This document shows positions 8,184 to 17,481 of a DNA stretch of 64,000 nucleotides, piece by piece. The translations under genes were made by a program, and so were the position numbers. The stretch is from Streptomyces cyaneochromogenes (lineage in GTDB: Bacteria; Actinomycetota; Actinomycetes; Streptomycetales; Streptomycetaceae), in assembly GCF_003963535.1 (NCBI RefSeq), contig NZ_CP034539.1:9548001-9612000 (forward strand), written 5' to 3'. How positions within the stretch are numbered: the stretch's first letter is position 1; each line of letters begins with the position of its first letter. The notes beneath the pieces were generated by a model, which was not told the origin of the DNA, did no database searches, and saw nothing but the letters and a program-made list of their open reading frames with translations.

Positions 8184-9638
8184 TCAGACCGCCGGTGCCG
8201 GGAAGGTCGGGTACTCCACCCCGGAGACGTGCTGGACGACCCGGATGACCTGGCAGGAGTAGCCGAACTCGTTGTCGTACCAGAGGTAGAGGATCGCGTT
8301 GTCGCCGTCGACCTTGAGGGCGCCGGCGTCCACGATGGAGGCGTGGCGCGAGCCGATGAAGTCGCTGGAGACCGCGTCGGGCGCCGTGATGAAGTCGATC
8401 TGGCGGCGCAGCGGCGAGGTCAGCGACACCTCGCGCAGGTAGTCGAGGACCTCCTCGCGGCTCGTCTCGCGCCCCAGCTGGAGGTTGAGGATGGCGATCG
8501 AGACGTCCGGCACCGGCACGCGGATCGAGCTGCCGGAGATCTTCGCCTTGAGGTCGGGCAGCGCCTTGGCGACGGCCGAGGCGGCACCAGTCTCGGTGAT
8601 GACCATGTTCAGCGGCGCGCTGCGGCCGCGGCGCTCGGACTTGTGGTAGTTGTCCAGCAGGTTCTGGTCGTTGGTGAACGAGTGGACGGTCTCCACGTGG
8701 CCGCGCAGCACACCGAACTCGTCGTCCATCGCCTTCAGCGGCGGCACTATGGCGTTGGTGGTGCAGGAGGCGCAGGACAGGATCTGCTCGTCCGGCTTGA
8801 GGGTGTCGTGGTTGACGCCGTGCACGATGTTGGGGACGTCGCCCTTGCCCGGCGCGGTCAGCACGACCTTGTCGATGCCGGGGCGCAGGTGCTCGGACAG
8901 GCCCTCGCGGTCGCGCCACTTGCCGGTGTTGTCGATCAGGATGGCGTTCTTGATGCCGTACGCCGTGTAGTCGACCTCGGACGGGTCGTTCGCGTAGATC
9001 ACCTTGATCGCGTTGCCGTTGGCGAAGATCGTGCTGCTCGCCTCGTCCACGGTGATCGTGCCCTGGAACTGGCCGTGGATGGAGTCACGGCGCAGCAGCG
9101 AGGCGCGCTTGACGAGATCCTCGTCGGCCCGCCCGCCCCCGCCGCGCACGACGATGGCACGCAGCCGCAGACCGTTGCCCGAGCCGGACTTCTCGATCAG
9201 CAGGCGGGCCACGAGCCGGCCGATGCGGCCGAAGCCGTAGAGGACGACGTCACGTCCCTCGCCGCGCTCGATCTTGTTGGCGCCGGTGGCACCGGCGACG
9301 GCCTCGGCGGTGAACGCCTCCACCGTCAGACCGCGGTCGTCGGCCTTGTACGTCGCGGCCAGCATGCCGATGTCGATCTGCGACGGGCCGAGGTCGAGCG
9401 TGGTGAGGGCCTGCACGAACGGCAGGGTCTCGGTGACCGAGAGCTCCTCACCGCCGATCTGCCGGGCGAACCGGTGCGTCTTCAGGATGCTGACCACCGA
9501 CTTGTTCACCAGGGAGCGGCTGTGGAGGAGGACGGTGACGTCCCGCTCCCGGTGCAGCTTCCCGATGAGCGGGATCATCGACTCCGCGATCTCCTCGCGG
9601 TTCTTCCAGTTGGTGAACGAGTCGTCGTTGACAGTCAC
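8184..9638 (-). CDS. gap: Glyceraldehyde-3-phosphate dehydrogenase, long form
   Basis: NAD(P)-dependent GAPDH of 484 residues, about 140 longer than the classical enzyme because of an N-terminal extension (residues 1-125). The Rossmann motif YGFGRIGR lies near 133. Catalytic Cys292 is in LSCASCTTNA with HSFTND downstream, and WYDNEFGYS lies near the C-terminus. This long form occurs in Streptomyces in addition to the standard glycolytic gap gene and may favour gluconeogenesis, which is inferred. The GTG/ATG choice is clear: ATG 9638 follows a CTCCTAGC-complement ribosome site. It diverges from a LysR regulator 125 bp away, which may control it. Confidence 0.93.
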   Translation of the reverse strand: MTVNDDSFTNWKNREEIAESMIPLIGKLHRERDVTVLLHSRSLVNKSVVSILKTHRFARQIGGEELSVTETLPFVQALTTLDLGPSQIDIGMLAATYKADDRGLTVEAFTAEAVAGATGANKIERGEGRDVVLYGFGRIGRLVARLLIEKSGSGNGLRLRAIVVRGGGGRADEDLVKRASLLRRDSIHGQFQGTITVDEASSTIFANGNAIKVIYANDPSEVDYTAYGIKNAILIDNTGKWRDREGLSEHLRPGIDKVVLTAPGKGDVPNIVHGVNHDTLKPDEQILSCASCTTNAIVPPLKAMDDEFGVLRGHVETVHSFTNDQNLLDNYHKSERRGRSAPLNMVITETGAASAVAKALPDLKAKISGSSIRVPVPDVSIAILNLQLGRETSREEVLDYLREVSLTSPLRRQIDFITAPDAVSSDFIGSRHASIVDAGALKVDGDNAILYLWYDNEFGYSCQVIRVVQHVSGVEYPTFPAPAV

Positions 9639-9763
9639 AGGCCTATCTTTCGAGCTAGGAGGCGCTCATATGCTAACCGCAGGGTGCGACGATCGTTCAA
9701 GCAGGGGTCATTGGGGTCCGCGTATGCCCCGTATTGAGAGGATTTGCCCGACAGGAGGGGTGG

Positions 9764-10717
9764 ATGGAGCTGGAGCTGCGGCATCTGCGGGTGCTGTGCG
9801 CGCTCGCGGACGCGGGGAGCGTGGGCCGGGCCGCGGTGGAACTGGGGTACACCCAGCCCGCGGTGAGCACCCAACTCCGGCGGATCGAGCGGCACTTCGG
9901 TGAGCCGTTGTTCGAGCGCGGGCCGACGGGGGTACGGCCGACCCGGTACGGCGTCGAGGTGGTGGCTCAGGCGCGCGACGTCCTGACCCGCGCGGCCGCG
10001 ATCGGTCGCCGACCGGCCGGCGGGTCGCCGCGCCGGACACTGCGCGTGGCGGCGACCAATTCGCCGATGCTGGCGGGCACGGTCGCCGGTCTGCGGGCCA
10101 GGCTGCCGGACGTCTCGCTCGCGGTGAACAGCGTGTACTCCTCCTCACGGATCGTCGAACTGCTGGAGGCCGGCACGGTGGACGCCGCCATCGCCGCGGA
10201 CTACCCCGGCAAGGAGCTGGAACACTCGGACGCGGTGGCCCATCGCGGGATCGTGACCGAGCCGACCTTCGTGGCCCTGCCGGCCGACCATCCGCTCCGG
10301 CACCGGGCTCAGGTCGCGCTCGCCGACCTGGCGGAGGAGGCGTGGTTCGTCACGCCTGACGACGGGGCGGGCTGGCCCGGGGTCTTCTACACGGCGTGCT
10401 CGGCGGCCGGCTTCACTCCAGTCGCAGTGCATGAATTCCTGGGCGACCAGCTGCAGTTGCAGGGGATGATCGCCGACGGGCTCGGCGTGTCCGCGGTCCA
10501 GCCGACACTGCGCCCGATCCCGCGTGTCGTGATCAAGCCGCTGATCGGTACCCCGCTGTGGTGCCGTTACGTCCTTGCGTGGCGACGTGAGGCGGTCCCG
10601 GCGGAGACGGCGGAGGCGCTCTTCCAGTCGGCGGCGGCCGCTCACCGTGAACTCGCCGCCCGGTCCCCGCACTTGAGGTCATGGGCCGCCCGCACATGGA
10701 GCGTCACCGGAGCGTAG
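9764..10717 (+). CDS. LysR-family transcriptional regulator
   Basis: DNA-binding regulator of 317 residues. The N-terminal winged helix-turn-helix reads MELELRHLRVLCALADAGS, then AAVELGYTQPAVSTQLRRIE and GEPLFERGPTGVRPT. A LysR substrate-binding domain covers about residues 95-295. The ATG at 9764 follows a strong AGGAGGGG site 6 nt away, preferred over upstream in-frame starts. It is divergent from the long GAPDH, the classical arrangement for LysR and its target, so control of gap or central carbon flux is possible. The effector is unknown. Confidence 0.92.
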   Translation: MELELRHLRVLCALADAGSVGRAAVELGYTQPAVSTQLRRIERHFGEPLFERGPTGVRPTRYGVEVVAQARDVLTRAAAIGRRPAGGSPRRTLRVAATNSPMLAGTVAGLRARLPDVSLAVNSVYSSSRIVELLEAGTVDAAIAADYPGKELEHSDAVAHRGIVTEPTFVALPADHPLRHRAQVALADLAEEAWFVTPDDGAGWPGVFYTACSAAGFTPVAVHEFLGDQLQLQGMIADGLGVSAVQPTLRPIPRVVIKPLIGTPLWCRYVLAWRREAVPAETAEALFQSAAAAHRELAARSPHLRSWAARTWSVTGA

Positions 10718-10867
10718 GCGGCTGCCCGCTCCGGCTGTCAGGTGTTATGGCTCGCCAGTGCCATGTGCTATGTCACACGCCATTGTTGGCGCGGACAGGC
10801 GCTGAGACAGTGCCTCACACGCCTCAGCACCCCAACCGAGGCGCATCAACTCCCTGGAGGTATCCCG

Positions 10868-12832
10868 ATGCGCTACCGCTTAGTGCTGCCCAGACGCATG
10901 CTCGGCGCACTCGCCGTGTGCGCCACACTCTCCGGCCTCCTGTCGACGCCCGTGTTCGCCGCACCCCCGGCCGACCCGGACGTCAAGCCTTCCGTGACCT
11001 CGCCCCGCAGCACGACACCACCACCGACCGCCTCGCTCACCCATGACGTCGCCCGGGCCGCCGTACAGAAGAAGGCACTCACCCCGGACCGGATCCCGCC
11101 CCTGAAACCGACGCCCACCCAGGCTCCGCCACCCACGCGGGCCACCGGCAAGCCGAAGTCATGCACTCCGGGCGACTTCGGCGGCCGGACCGGCGCCGCA
11201 CTCGTCGCGTTCGTCAAGGCGTCGACCACCGAGTGCGTCAACACCCTGTTCGCGGTGACCGGTTCGGACGCGCGCGCCATCTTCCGCGAGCCCCAGATGG
11301 TCACCGTCTCCCAGGCCTTCACCAGCGCGGCCCGGACCTACAACGGTGACAACTCCTCCCGCGTGCACCAGCTCGTGCTGTTCCTGCGAGCCGGCTACTA
11401 CGTGCAGTTCAACCACCCGGACGACGTGGGCCCGTACGGCACATCGCTGGCTCGGAACACCACCCGCGGCCTGGACACCTTCTTCGCCCGCCCGCGCTCC
11501 GGGGACGTCACCGCCGCGAACGGCGACGTGCTCGGCGAGGTCGTCGTCCTCACCGACAGCGCCGACCAGCAGGCCCGCTATCTGAGCGTCTACCAGCGGA
11601 TGCTGAACGCCTACAACAGCTCCTACGACGCCATCCGCAGCATGCTCGCCGCCGTGAACGCCGTGTACACCCCGCTGTGGCGCGGCAACTGGAACGCGGA
11701 CTACGTCAGGGCGGTCACCGCCGACCCGTCCATCACGCGGACCCTGCAGAAGTTCGCGCTGGCCCACCTGGACCTGCTGGGGACCGACCGCGCCTACCTC
11801 ACCTCCAACGCCGGGATGAACCTGGGCCGTTACGTCGAACACACTGCGCTGCAGCCCACGGTCCGCCCGCAGGCAAAGCAGCTCCTGGATTCCTCCCGCA
11901 TCACAGGCCCCACGGCAGGCCTCTGGGTGGCCGTGGCGACCCAGGCCGAGGCCTACGACCGCGCCAACTGCGCCTACTACGGCGTCTGCGACCTGAGCGG
12001 CCAGCTGATGCGCGCGGCCCTGCCGACCACCCACGGCTGCGACGCCACGCGCACCATCCGCGCCCAGTCGCTCACCTCGGCCGACCTCGCCGCGGCGTGC
12101 GCCAGCCTGCTGGGCCAGGACGCCTACGTCCACGACCTCGTCAAGGACGACGGCCCCATCCCGGGCCAGTACCTGTCGACCCTCGACCTGGCCGTCTTCG
12201 CCAGCGCCCAGGACTACCGCACGTACGCGGGTGCGATCTTCGGCATCAGCACGGACAACGGCGGCATGACCGTGATCGACGACCCGACGGACCCCGCCAA
12301 CAAGCCCTTCGCGGTCATGTACCAGAAGAGCCAGGACACCGGACACGCCGCCAGGATTTGGAACCTCAACCACGAGTACATGCACTACCTCGACGCCGTC
12401 CACAACATGAAGGGCGACTTCGCGCAGCAGACCTCGGTCCCCGACGTCTGGTGGATCGAGGGCGTGGCCGAGTACGTCTCCTACGGCTACCGTCGCGTCA
12501 CCTACGACCAGGCGGTCACGGAAGCCGGCAAGCACACGTACCGGCTGAGCACGCTGTTCCAGAACACGTACGCCAACAGCGATGTGACCCGCACGTACGC
12601 GTGGGGCTACCTCGCTGTCCGCTACATGTTCGAGAAGCACTCGGCCGACCTTCAGCGCATGCTCGCCCGCTTCCGCGTGGGCGACTACCCCGGCGGGTAC
12701 GCCGTCTACGCCACCGACATCGGCACCCGCTACGACGCCGATTTCGACCAGTGGCTGACGGAGTGCGCCGCCGGCGCGTGCGCTGTGGCGCCGGCCGTCA
12801 GTCGAGGGTCGTCTCGGGGATCTGCACGCTGA
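10868..12832 (+). CDS. Secreted M9-family collagenase-like metalloprotease, TTA-containing
   Basis: Extracellular zinc protease of 654 residues. The signal peptide ends near residue 33 (PVFAAPP), then a Pro/Thr-rich segment and a collagenase-type helical activator region with a short peptidase region. The zinc site is H502-E-Y-M-H506, with the downstream ligand Glu531 in WWIEGVAEYV, as in gluzincins. The C-terminus stops shortly after the catalytic region, with no PKD or collagen-binding domains. GGAGG lies 6 nt before the ATG. Codon 5 is TTA (10880-10882), so expression probably needs the bldA tRNA and is tied to development. The last 35 bp overlap the 3' end of the convergent eccC-like gene. 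Confidence 0.9.
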   Translation: MRYRLVLPRRMLGALAVCATLSGLLSTPVFAAPPADPDVKPSVTSPRSTTPPPTASLTHDVARAAVQKKALTPDRIPPLKPTPTQAPPPTRATGKPKSCTPGDFGGRTGAALVAFVKASTTECVNTLFAVTGSDARAIFREPQMVTVSQAFTSAARTYNGDNSSRVHQLVLFLRAGYYVQFNHPDDVGPYGTSLARNTTRGLDTFFARPRSGDVTAANGDVLGEVVVLTDSADQQARYLSVYQRMLNAYNSSYDAIRSMLAAVNAVYTPLWRGNWNADYVRAVTADPSITRTLQKFALAHLDLLGTDRAYLTSNAGMNLGRYVEHTALQPTVRPQAKQLLDSSRITGPTAGLWVAVATQAEAYDRANCAYYGVCDLSGQLMRAALPTTHGCDATRTIRAQSLTSADLAAACASLLGQDAYVHDLVKDDGPIPGQYLSTLDLAVFASAQDYRTYAGAIFGISTDNGGMTVIDDPTDPANKPFAVMYQKSQDTGHAARIWNLNHEYMHYLDAVHNMKGDFAQQTSVPDVWWIEGVAEYVSYGYRRVTYDQAVTEAGKHTYRLSTLFQNTYANSDVTRTYAWGYLAVRYMFEKHSADLQRMLARFRVGDYPGGYAVYATDIGTRYDADFDQWLTECAAGACAVAPAVSRGSSRGSAR

Positions 12833-15800
12833 TCAGCTCTCCGGAGCGCGGGTCGACGGTCAGCCCCCGGCCCTGCCTGCGGTTGCGCAGCTGAGCCTGA
12901 GTCAGGCGCACGCCCAGGATGTCGCCCTCCATCACGCTCTGGGGGTCGAGGAGCACGCCCCGGCGGTGCCGCTTCAGGGCACTGAGCCAGCCCATGGCGC
13001 CCGCCATCGTCTCCCCGGTGACACCGGCGACCACGCCGATGCCGCGGTCCCGGCCGGACTCGACCAGGGCGCGCAGGTCCTGGTCGATCGCCGGCATGAT
13101 CAGCAGGTCGGCGTCGTCGACGAGCACCACGCGGGGCTCGCCGCCGCTGCCCAGTGCGGTGGCGAGCTCCTGCGAGGTGGGGGCCGGCGCGGTGAGCAGG
13201 CGTACGCCCGGGTGACCGTTCAGCGCACGCAGAGGCGACTCCCGTGGCGTGAGGACGACGAGCCGGGTGCCGGAGGCGAGCAGGGAGACCGCCAGGCTCG
13301 CCAACGCGGTGCTGCGGCCGGAGCCGGGCGGCCCGGCGACCACGAACGTCGGCGAGGAACCCGCGAAGTCCACCCCGACCGGTGCGACGTCGTCGCCGCC
13401 CAGCCCCAGCAGGCCCCACATGGGCCGGCGCAGCTCCTCGGCCACCTTCTCGTACGCGTCCGTGAACGCCACCTTCGCCGGCAGCGTGCCGATCCGCACG
13501 GGCCGGCGGGCGGCGGGCAGCCCGGCGTCGCGGCGGGTCGCCTCGGTGCCGATGGCACGCAGCGCTTCCGCCTGCTCCTGACCGGTCGCCCCGGGCGCGA
13601 GCAACGCCACCTGGATCTCGGTTCCGTCGGAAACCCAGCCCTGTCCGGGCCTGATCACTTCGGGCAGGGCGCTGGAGCGCTTCCCGACGACGTGGTAGTC
13701 GGTGCGGTCGTTCAGGCGCAGCAGCAGCTTGTTGTCGTTGAGTGCGGTGGCCCGCCCGGCCAGCAGGGCCCGCTCGGACGTCGCCACGACATGCAGACCC
13801 GAGGCGGCGCCCTCCCTGAGCAGACGGTTCAACTGGTCCATCTGCCGACCGCCGTTGTGCTCGGCGATGAGGTCGACGAGCGCGTCCCAGCCGTCGACGA
13901 ACAGCAGCACGTGCGCCGGACGGGAAGAGGCAGGGACCATCTCGCGGAGCTCCGACAGGTTCGCCGCGTGATGCCGGGTCAGCAGCTCCTGGCGGCGGTG
14001 CAGTTCGGCGTCGAGCCGGGTGAGTAGTCGCTCCAGCCGCTCGTTGTCGCCGCGCGGCACGACCGCGCCGCAGTGCGGCAGCACACCCAGGGCCGACAGC
14101 GCGCCGCCCGCGAAGTCGATGCCGTACAGATGCACGTCCGCGGCGGTGTGGGAGCGGGCCAGCGCGCCGGCCATGGTCCGCAGCACCTGCGAACGGCCCG
14201 AGCGCGGGATGCCGATGACATAAAGGTGGCCGAAGGTGGCGAGGTCCAGCCGCACCGGCTCCTGCGCTTGGGCGCCGGGCAGGTCCGACAGGGCCCAGGG
14301 TACCGGGGCAAGGCGGGAGTCGCCGGTCGGCTCGGGCTGCGGCAGATCGTCGACCAGCACGGACTGGCCGAGCGGGGGCAGCCACGGGCTGGGCTGCGGG
14401 GCGCAGCCGGTGAGTTCCGCCGCCTCCCGCAGCGCGTCCACCAGCGCGTTGAGGTCGGTGGGGGAGCCGTCGTCCACAGCGGAAGCGGTGGGCCCGGTTT
14501 CGGCACACGGCACGCCGACCGCGCGGCCGAGGCGCTGCCACGGCAACTCGGTGCCCCAGATCCGGGGGGCCTCGGCCTCGGTCGTCGGCTGCGGCTGCCG
14601 GACGGGAACCGCTCCCGGTCGGACGGCTCCGGCGTACGCGGTCTGGAACGGTACGACCGTGCCGTGCCCGAGGCGGGCCAGAGCCCGGCCGGGGGTGCTC
14701 GGGGAGATGCTGACGGCGTCCTTGGTGTCGATGACGTCCTGGCTCTCGGTGGCGTCGGTCACCCGCAGCGCGATCCGCAGGTTGGTGTTGGCGCGGATGT
14801 CGGCGTTGACCACACCGGCCGGACGCTGGGTGGCCAGGATCAGATGGATGCCCAGGGACCGGCCGCGCTGGGCGATGCTCACCAGGCCCGGGATGAAGTC
14901 CGGGATCTCCCGGTAGAGGGTGGCGAACTCGTCGATGACGATGACCAGCCGGGGTACGGGCAGGAGTTCGGGGTCCCGGCGGCGCATGGTCTGGTACTCG
15001 GGCAGGTCCTTGGCCCCGGCGTCCGCCAGGATGTGCTCACGGCGCATCAGCTCGGCCGACAGCGAGGTCAGCGCCCGCTGGACGAGGTGGCTGTCGAGGT
15101 CGGTCACCATGCCGAGGGTGTGCGGCAGCCGCACACAGTCCTTGAAGGCGCTGCCGCCCTTGTAGTCGACCAGGACGAAGGTCAGCTCGTCGGGCCGGTT
15201 GACGGCGGCGAGGGAGGCCACGAGGGTCTGGAGCAGTTCCGACTTGCCGGATCCGGTGGTGCCCGCGACGAGGCCGTGCGGTCCGTCCTTGACCAGGTCG
15301 AAGGCGGCCGGACCGTCGTAGCCCGCGCCGAGCAGCACCTCGGTGGACGCGAGGCGCCCGGCCCAGCGTGCCGCGACGGCCTCACCGCTCGGTTCCGGCA
15401 GGCCCAGCAGATCGAGGAGGCCGACCCGGTCGGGCAGACCCTCCGAGGCGTCGGGGGTGACGTCGTGGATCGGGGCGATGCCCCGCGCCAGGCGCTCGCA
15501 CCAGGCCGGTTCGACCAGGTCCGGGAGGATGTCCGGTATGGCGGGCAGACCGGTGCGGCGCAGGGTGAGCCGGTGGTTCTCGTACCGGACCACCGCGGTG
15601 CACTCCTCGGGCAGGAGCCGCTCCTCGTGGTCCAGGCAGAGCGGGAAGATCCGTACGGCCGGGCCTTCCTTGAGGATGGAGACCACGCCGGGGACGTCAC
15701 GCAGACGCCGGGCGCCGTCCATCACGACCAGCACGTCCGGTTCGCTGAGCAGCGCCTTGCTCATGGTCGACTCCGCGGCCCGCTGCCGGGTGCGCAGGGT

Positions 15801-17387
15801 GGACACCAGCTCGGCGACCCGGTTGGCCACCGTCTCCGGGTCGTTGCCGACGAGGGCGACGGCACCGCCGCGGGATCCGGGCAGACCGTCCCGGGAGTGC
15901 GGCAGCCAGCGGGCCCAGTCCCAGGACTCCTCGGACGCCTTGTCGGTGAGGACGACGATCCGCAGGTCGCGCGGTGTGTGCAGGACGGCGGCCTGGGCGG
16001 TCATCCAGCGGGCCAGCGCCTGCACCGGGCCGGTCTCACCGGCCAGCCCCACCACTCCGCAGTGTTCGAGGTCGACGCTGACGGGCGCGTCGGGGATGGT
16101 CCAGTGCACGGAGGTGTGGTTGTCCTCGCGCGCAGTGTCGTCGATGCCGAGCAGGGACGGCTGGCTCGCGGTACCGATGCGCAGGGCCAGGTGGTCGGGG
16201 TCGCCGCGCCGGCGCTCCCACAGCCGGCGGCCGGGGCCCACGCCCCACAGACCGGCCACCGCCGGGTCGGGCGCGCTCTCGGTGCGCAGCCGCTGCTCGG
16301 TGACGACCTTCTGCCGGACGTCCTCCTCCAGCGAGGCCCGGCGCAGCCGGTAGGTGCGGGACTTCTCCTCGAAGTCCTTGCGGGCCGTACGCCGGCCGCT
16401 GACGTGGTTCGCCGCCATCAGCATCGGCGACATGAACATGAAAAGCAGGTAGTAGTACGAGTTCCAGATGAGCACCATGCCGAGGCCCATGAACATGGGG
16501 GCGAACGCCACCATGAACGGGATGGGCCTGCGGCTGGGCGGCTCGGGTGGTCCAGGGAGGCGGAAGCGCTCCGGTTCGAGGTGCGGCAGGATGCGCGGCG
16601 GCCGGTTGTAGTCCAGCCCGCCGCCGCCCTCGGACGGCACCACCGCGGCGTCCCGCTGCGTCGGCTCCGTCAGCCGCAGCAGGTACTCGCCGAGGGCGAG
16701 CTCACCGCCGAGCGGCCAGGGCTCCCAGCCGTCCGGGAGGATGGTCACATCGGCGACCTGCTCCGCCGCCTGGTCCTCCTCCCCATCCTCCTCGTCCTGC
16801 TCCGACAGGGGCAGCAGCTCGACGTTCGGTCTACCCCGGTGCACCGGCGGCTCCGGTACGGACAGACGCGCGCCGGCGTCCTGCGGCAGCTCTACGATGG
16901 CGGATCCGTCCGGGCGTACGGAGATCCGTATGCCCTCGGACGGCAGGCCACGGCCCTGTAGCGGTACGGCGGAGCCCTCCAGCGGGCCGATGCCGTGGGT
17001 GCCGACGCCCAGCGCGTACACCCGTCCCGCGTCCGGACCGCCCACCACCTGGAGTTCCACCACCGGAGAGTGGTCCACCCGCTGAGGTTGCGGCATGGCG
17101 AGGCGCTGGGGTCCGTACTCCGCGCAGGCCCGGGGGACGGGTGCGCCGAGGCCGATGACGCTGCCGTCCATCACGGGTGTACCGGCCAAGGGAGTCCCGG
17201 GGGACAGCGGGTCGTCGCCCAGGTAGCAGACGGGCGCCTGGTCAGGCGTCGATGCCGGGTCGTCGGCGCGCAGCCGGGCCAGGTGCTCGGCGATGTCGCG
17301 CACCGGGGTGGCGGCATCGGCGCTCAGCACGACGTCCTGACGGCTTGCGGGATCGCCGTCGACGACGGTGGTGATGAGGAGTTTCAT
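12798..17387 (-). CDS. eccC: EccC-type FtsK/SpoIIIE ATPase of type VII (ESX) secretion
   Basis: Membrane motor of an ESX-type system, 1529 residues. The N-terminus (1-260) is a ubiquitin-like/FHA-like region with an acidic linker. Two adjacent membrane segments lie at about 280-330, followed by a stalk and then three FtsK/SpoIIIE ATPase domains. Domain 1 is canonical: Walker A GTTGSGKSE with Lys715, and Walker B Asp819-Glu820. Domains 2 and 3 have GIPRSGRS and GPPGSGRS, with Arg1065 and Arg1358 in place of the Walker lysine, so they may bind substrate or nucleotide without efficient hydrolysis. It is last in the sigma factor-membrane protein-EccC gene string. No EccB/D/E or mycosin gene is adjacent. 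Confidence 0.93.
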   Translation of the reverse strand: MKLLITTVVDGDPASRQDVVLSADAATPVRDIAEHLARLRADDPASTPDQAPVCYLGDDPLSPGTPLAGTPVMDGSVIGLGAPVPRACAEYGPQRLAMPQPQRVDHSPVVELQVVGGPDAGRVYALGVGTHGIGPLEGSAVPLQGRGLPSEGIRISVRPDGSAIVELPQDAGARLSVPEPPVHRGRPNVELLPLSEQDEEDGEEDQAAEQVADVTILPDGWEPWPLGGELALGEYLLRLTEPTQRDAAVVPSEGGGGLDYNRPPRILPHLEPERFRLPGPPEPPSRRPIPFMVAFAPMFMGLGMVLIWNSYYYLLFMFMSPMLMAANHVSGRRTARKDFEEKSRTYRLRRASLEEDVRQKVVTEQRLRTESAPDPAVAGLWGVGPGRRLWERRRGDPDHLALRIGTASQPSLLGIDDTAREDNHTSVHWTIPDAPVSVDLEHCGVVGLAGETGPVQALARWMTAQAAVLHTPRDLRIVVLTDKASEESWDWARWLPHSRDGLPGSRGGAVALVGNDPETVANRVAELVSTLRTRQRAAESTMSKALLSEPDVLVVMDGARRLRDVPGVVSILKEGPAVRIFPLCLDHEERLLPEECTAVVRYENHRLTLRRTGLPAIPDILPDLVEPAWCERLARGIAPIHDVTPDASEGLPDRVGLLDLLGLPEPSGEAVAARWAGRLASTEVLLGAGYDGPAAFDLVKDGPHGLVAGTTGSGKSELLQTLVASLAAVNRPDELTFVLVDYKGGSAFKDCVRLPHTLGMVTDLDSHLVQRALTSLSAELMRREHILADAGAKDLPEYQTMRRRDPELLPVPRLVIVIDEFATLYREIPDFIPGLVSIAQRGRSLGIHLILATQRPAGVVNADIRANTNLRIALRVTDATESQDVIDTKDAVSISPSTPGRALARLGHGTVVPFQTAYAGAVRPGAVPVRQPQPTTEAEAPRIWGTELPWQRLGRAVGVPCAETGPTASAVDDGSPTDLNALVDALREAAELTGCAPQPSPWLPPLGQSVLVDDLPQPEPTGDSRLAPVPWALSDLPGAQAQEPVRLDLATFGHLYVIGIPRSGRSQVLRTMAGALARSHTAADVHLYGIDFAGGALSALGVLPHCGAVVPRGDNERLERLLTRLDAELHRRQELLTRHHAANLSELREMVPASSRPAHVLLFVDGWDALVDLIAEHNGGRQMDQLNRLLREGAASGLHVVATSERALLAGRATALNDNKLLLRLNDRTDYHVVGKRSSALPEVIRPGQGWVSDGTEIQVALLAPGATGQEQAEALRAIGTEATRRDAGLPAARRPVRIGTLPAKVAFTDAYEKVAEELRRPMWGLLGLGGDDVAPVGVDFAGSSPTFVVAGPPGSGRSTALASLAVSLLASGTRLVVLTPRESPLRALNGHPGVRLLTAPAPTSQELATALGSGGEPRVVLVDDADLLIMPAIDQDLRALVESGRDRGIGVVAGVTGETMAGAMGWLSALKRHRRGVLLDPQSVMEGDILGVRLTQAQLRNRRQGRGLTVDPRSGELISVQIPETTLD

Positions 17388-17481
17388 GTCTCCCCTTCAG
17401 GGGGTTCGCGGACGGGCAAAGGGTCGCGGTGCCGGACTGCGGTCGGCGGTCTACGCACTGCGGCGGAGCCTGGCGGGCGGT

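Noticed and set aside
14073..16961. Long plus-strand frame opposite eccC
   Set aside because: Antisense shadow of the eccC gene; composition is Gly/Arg/Gln-rich with no family resemblance.
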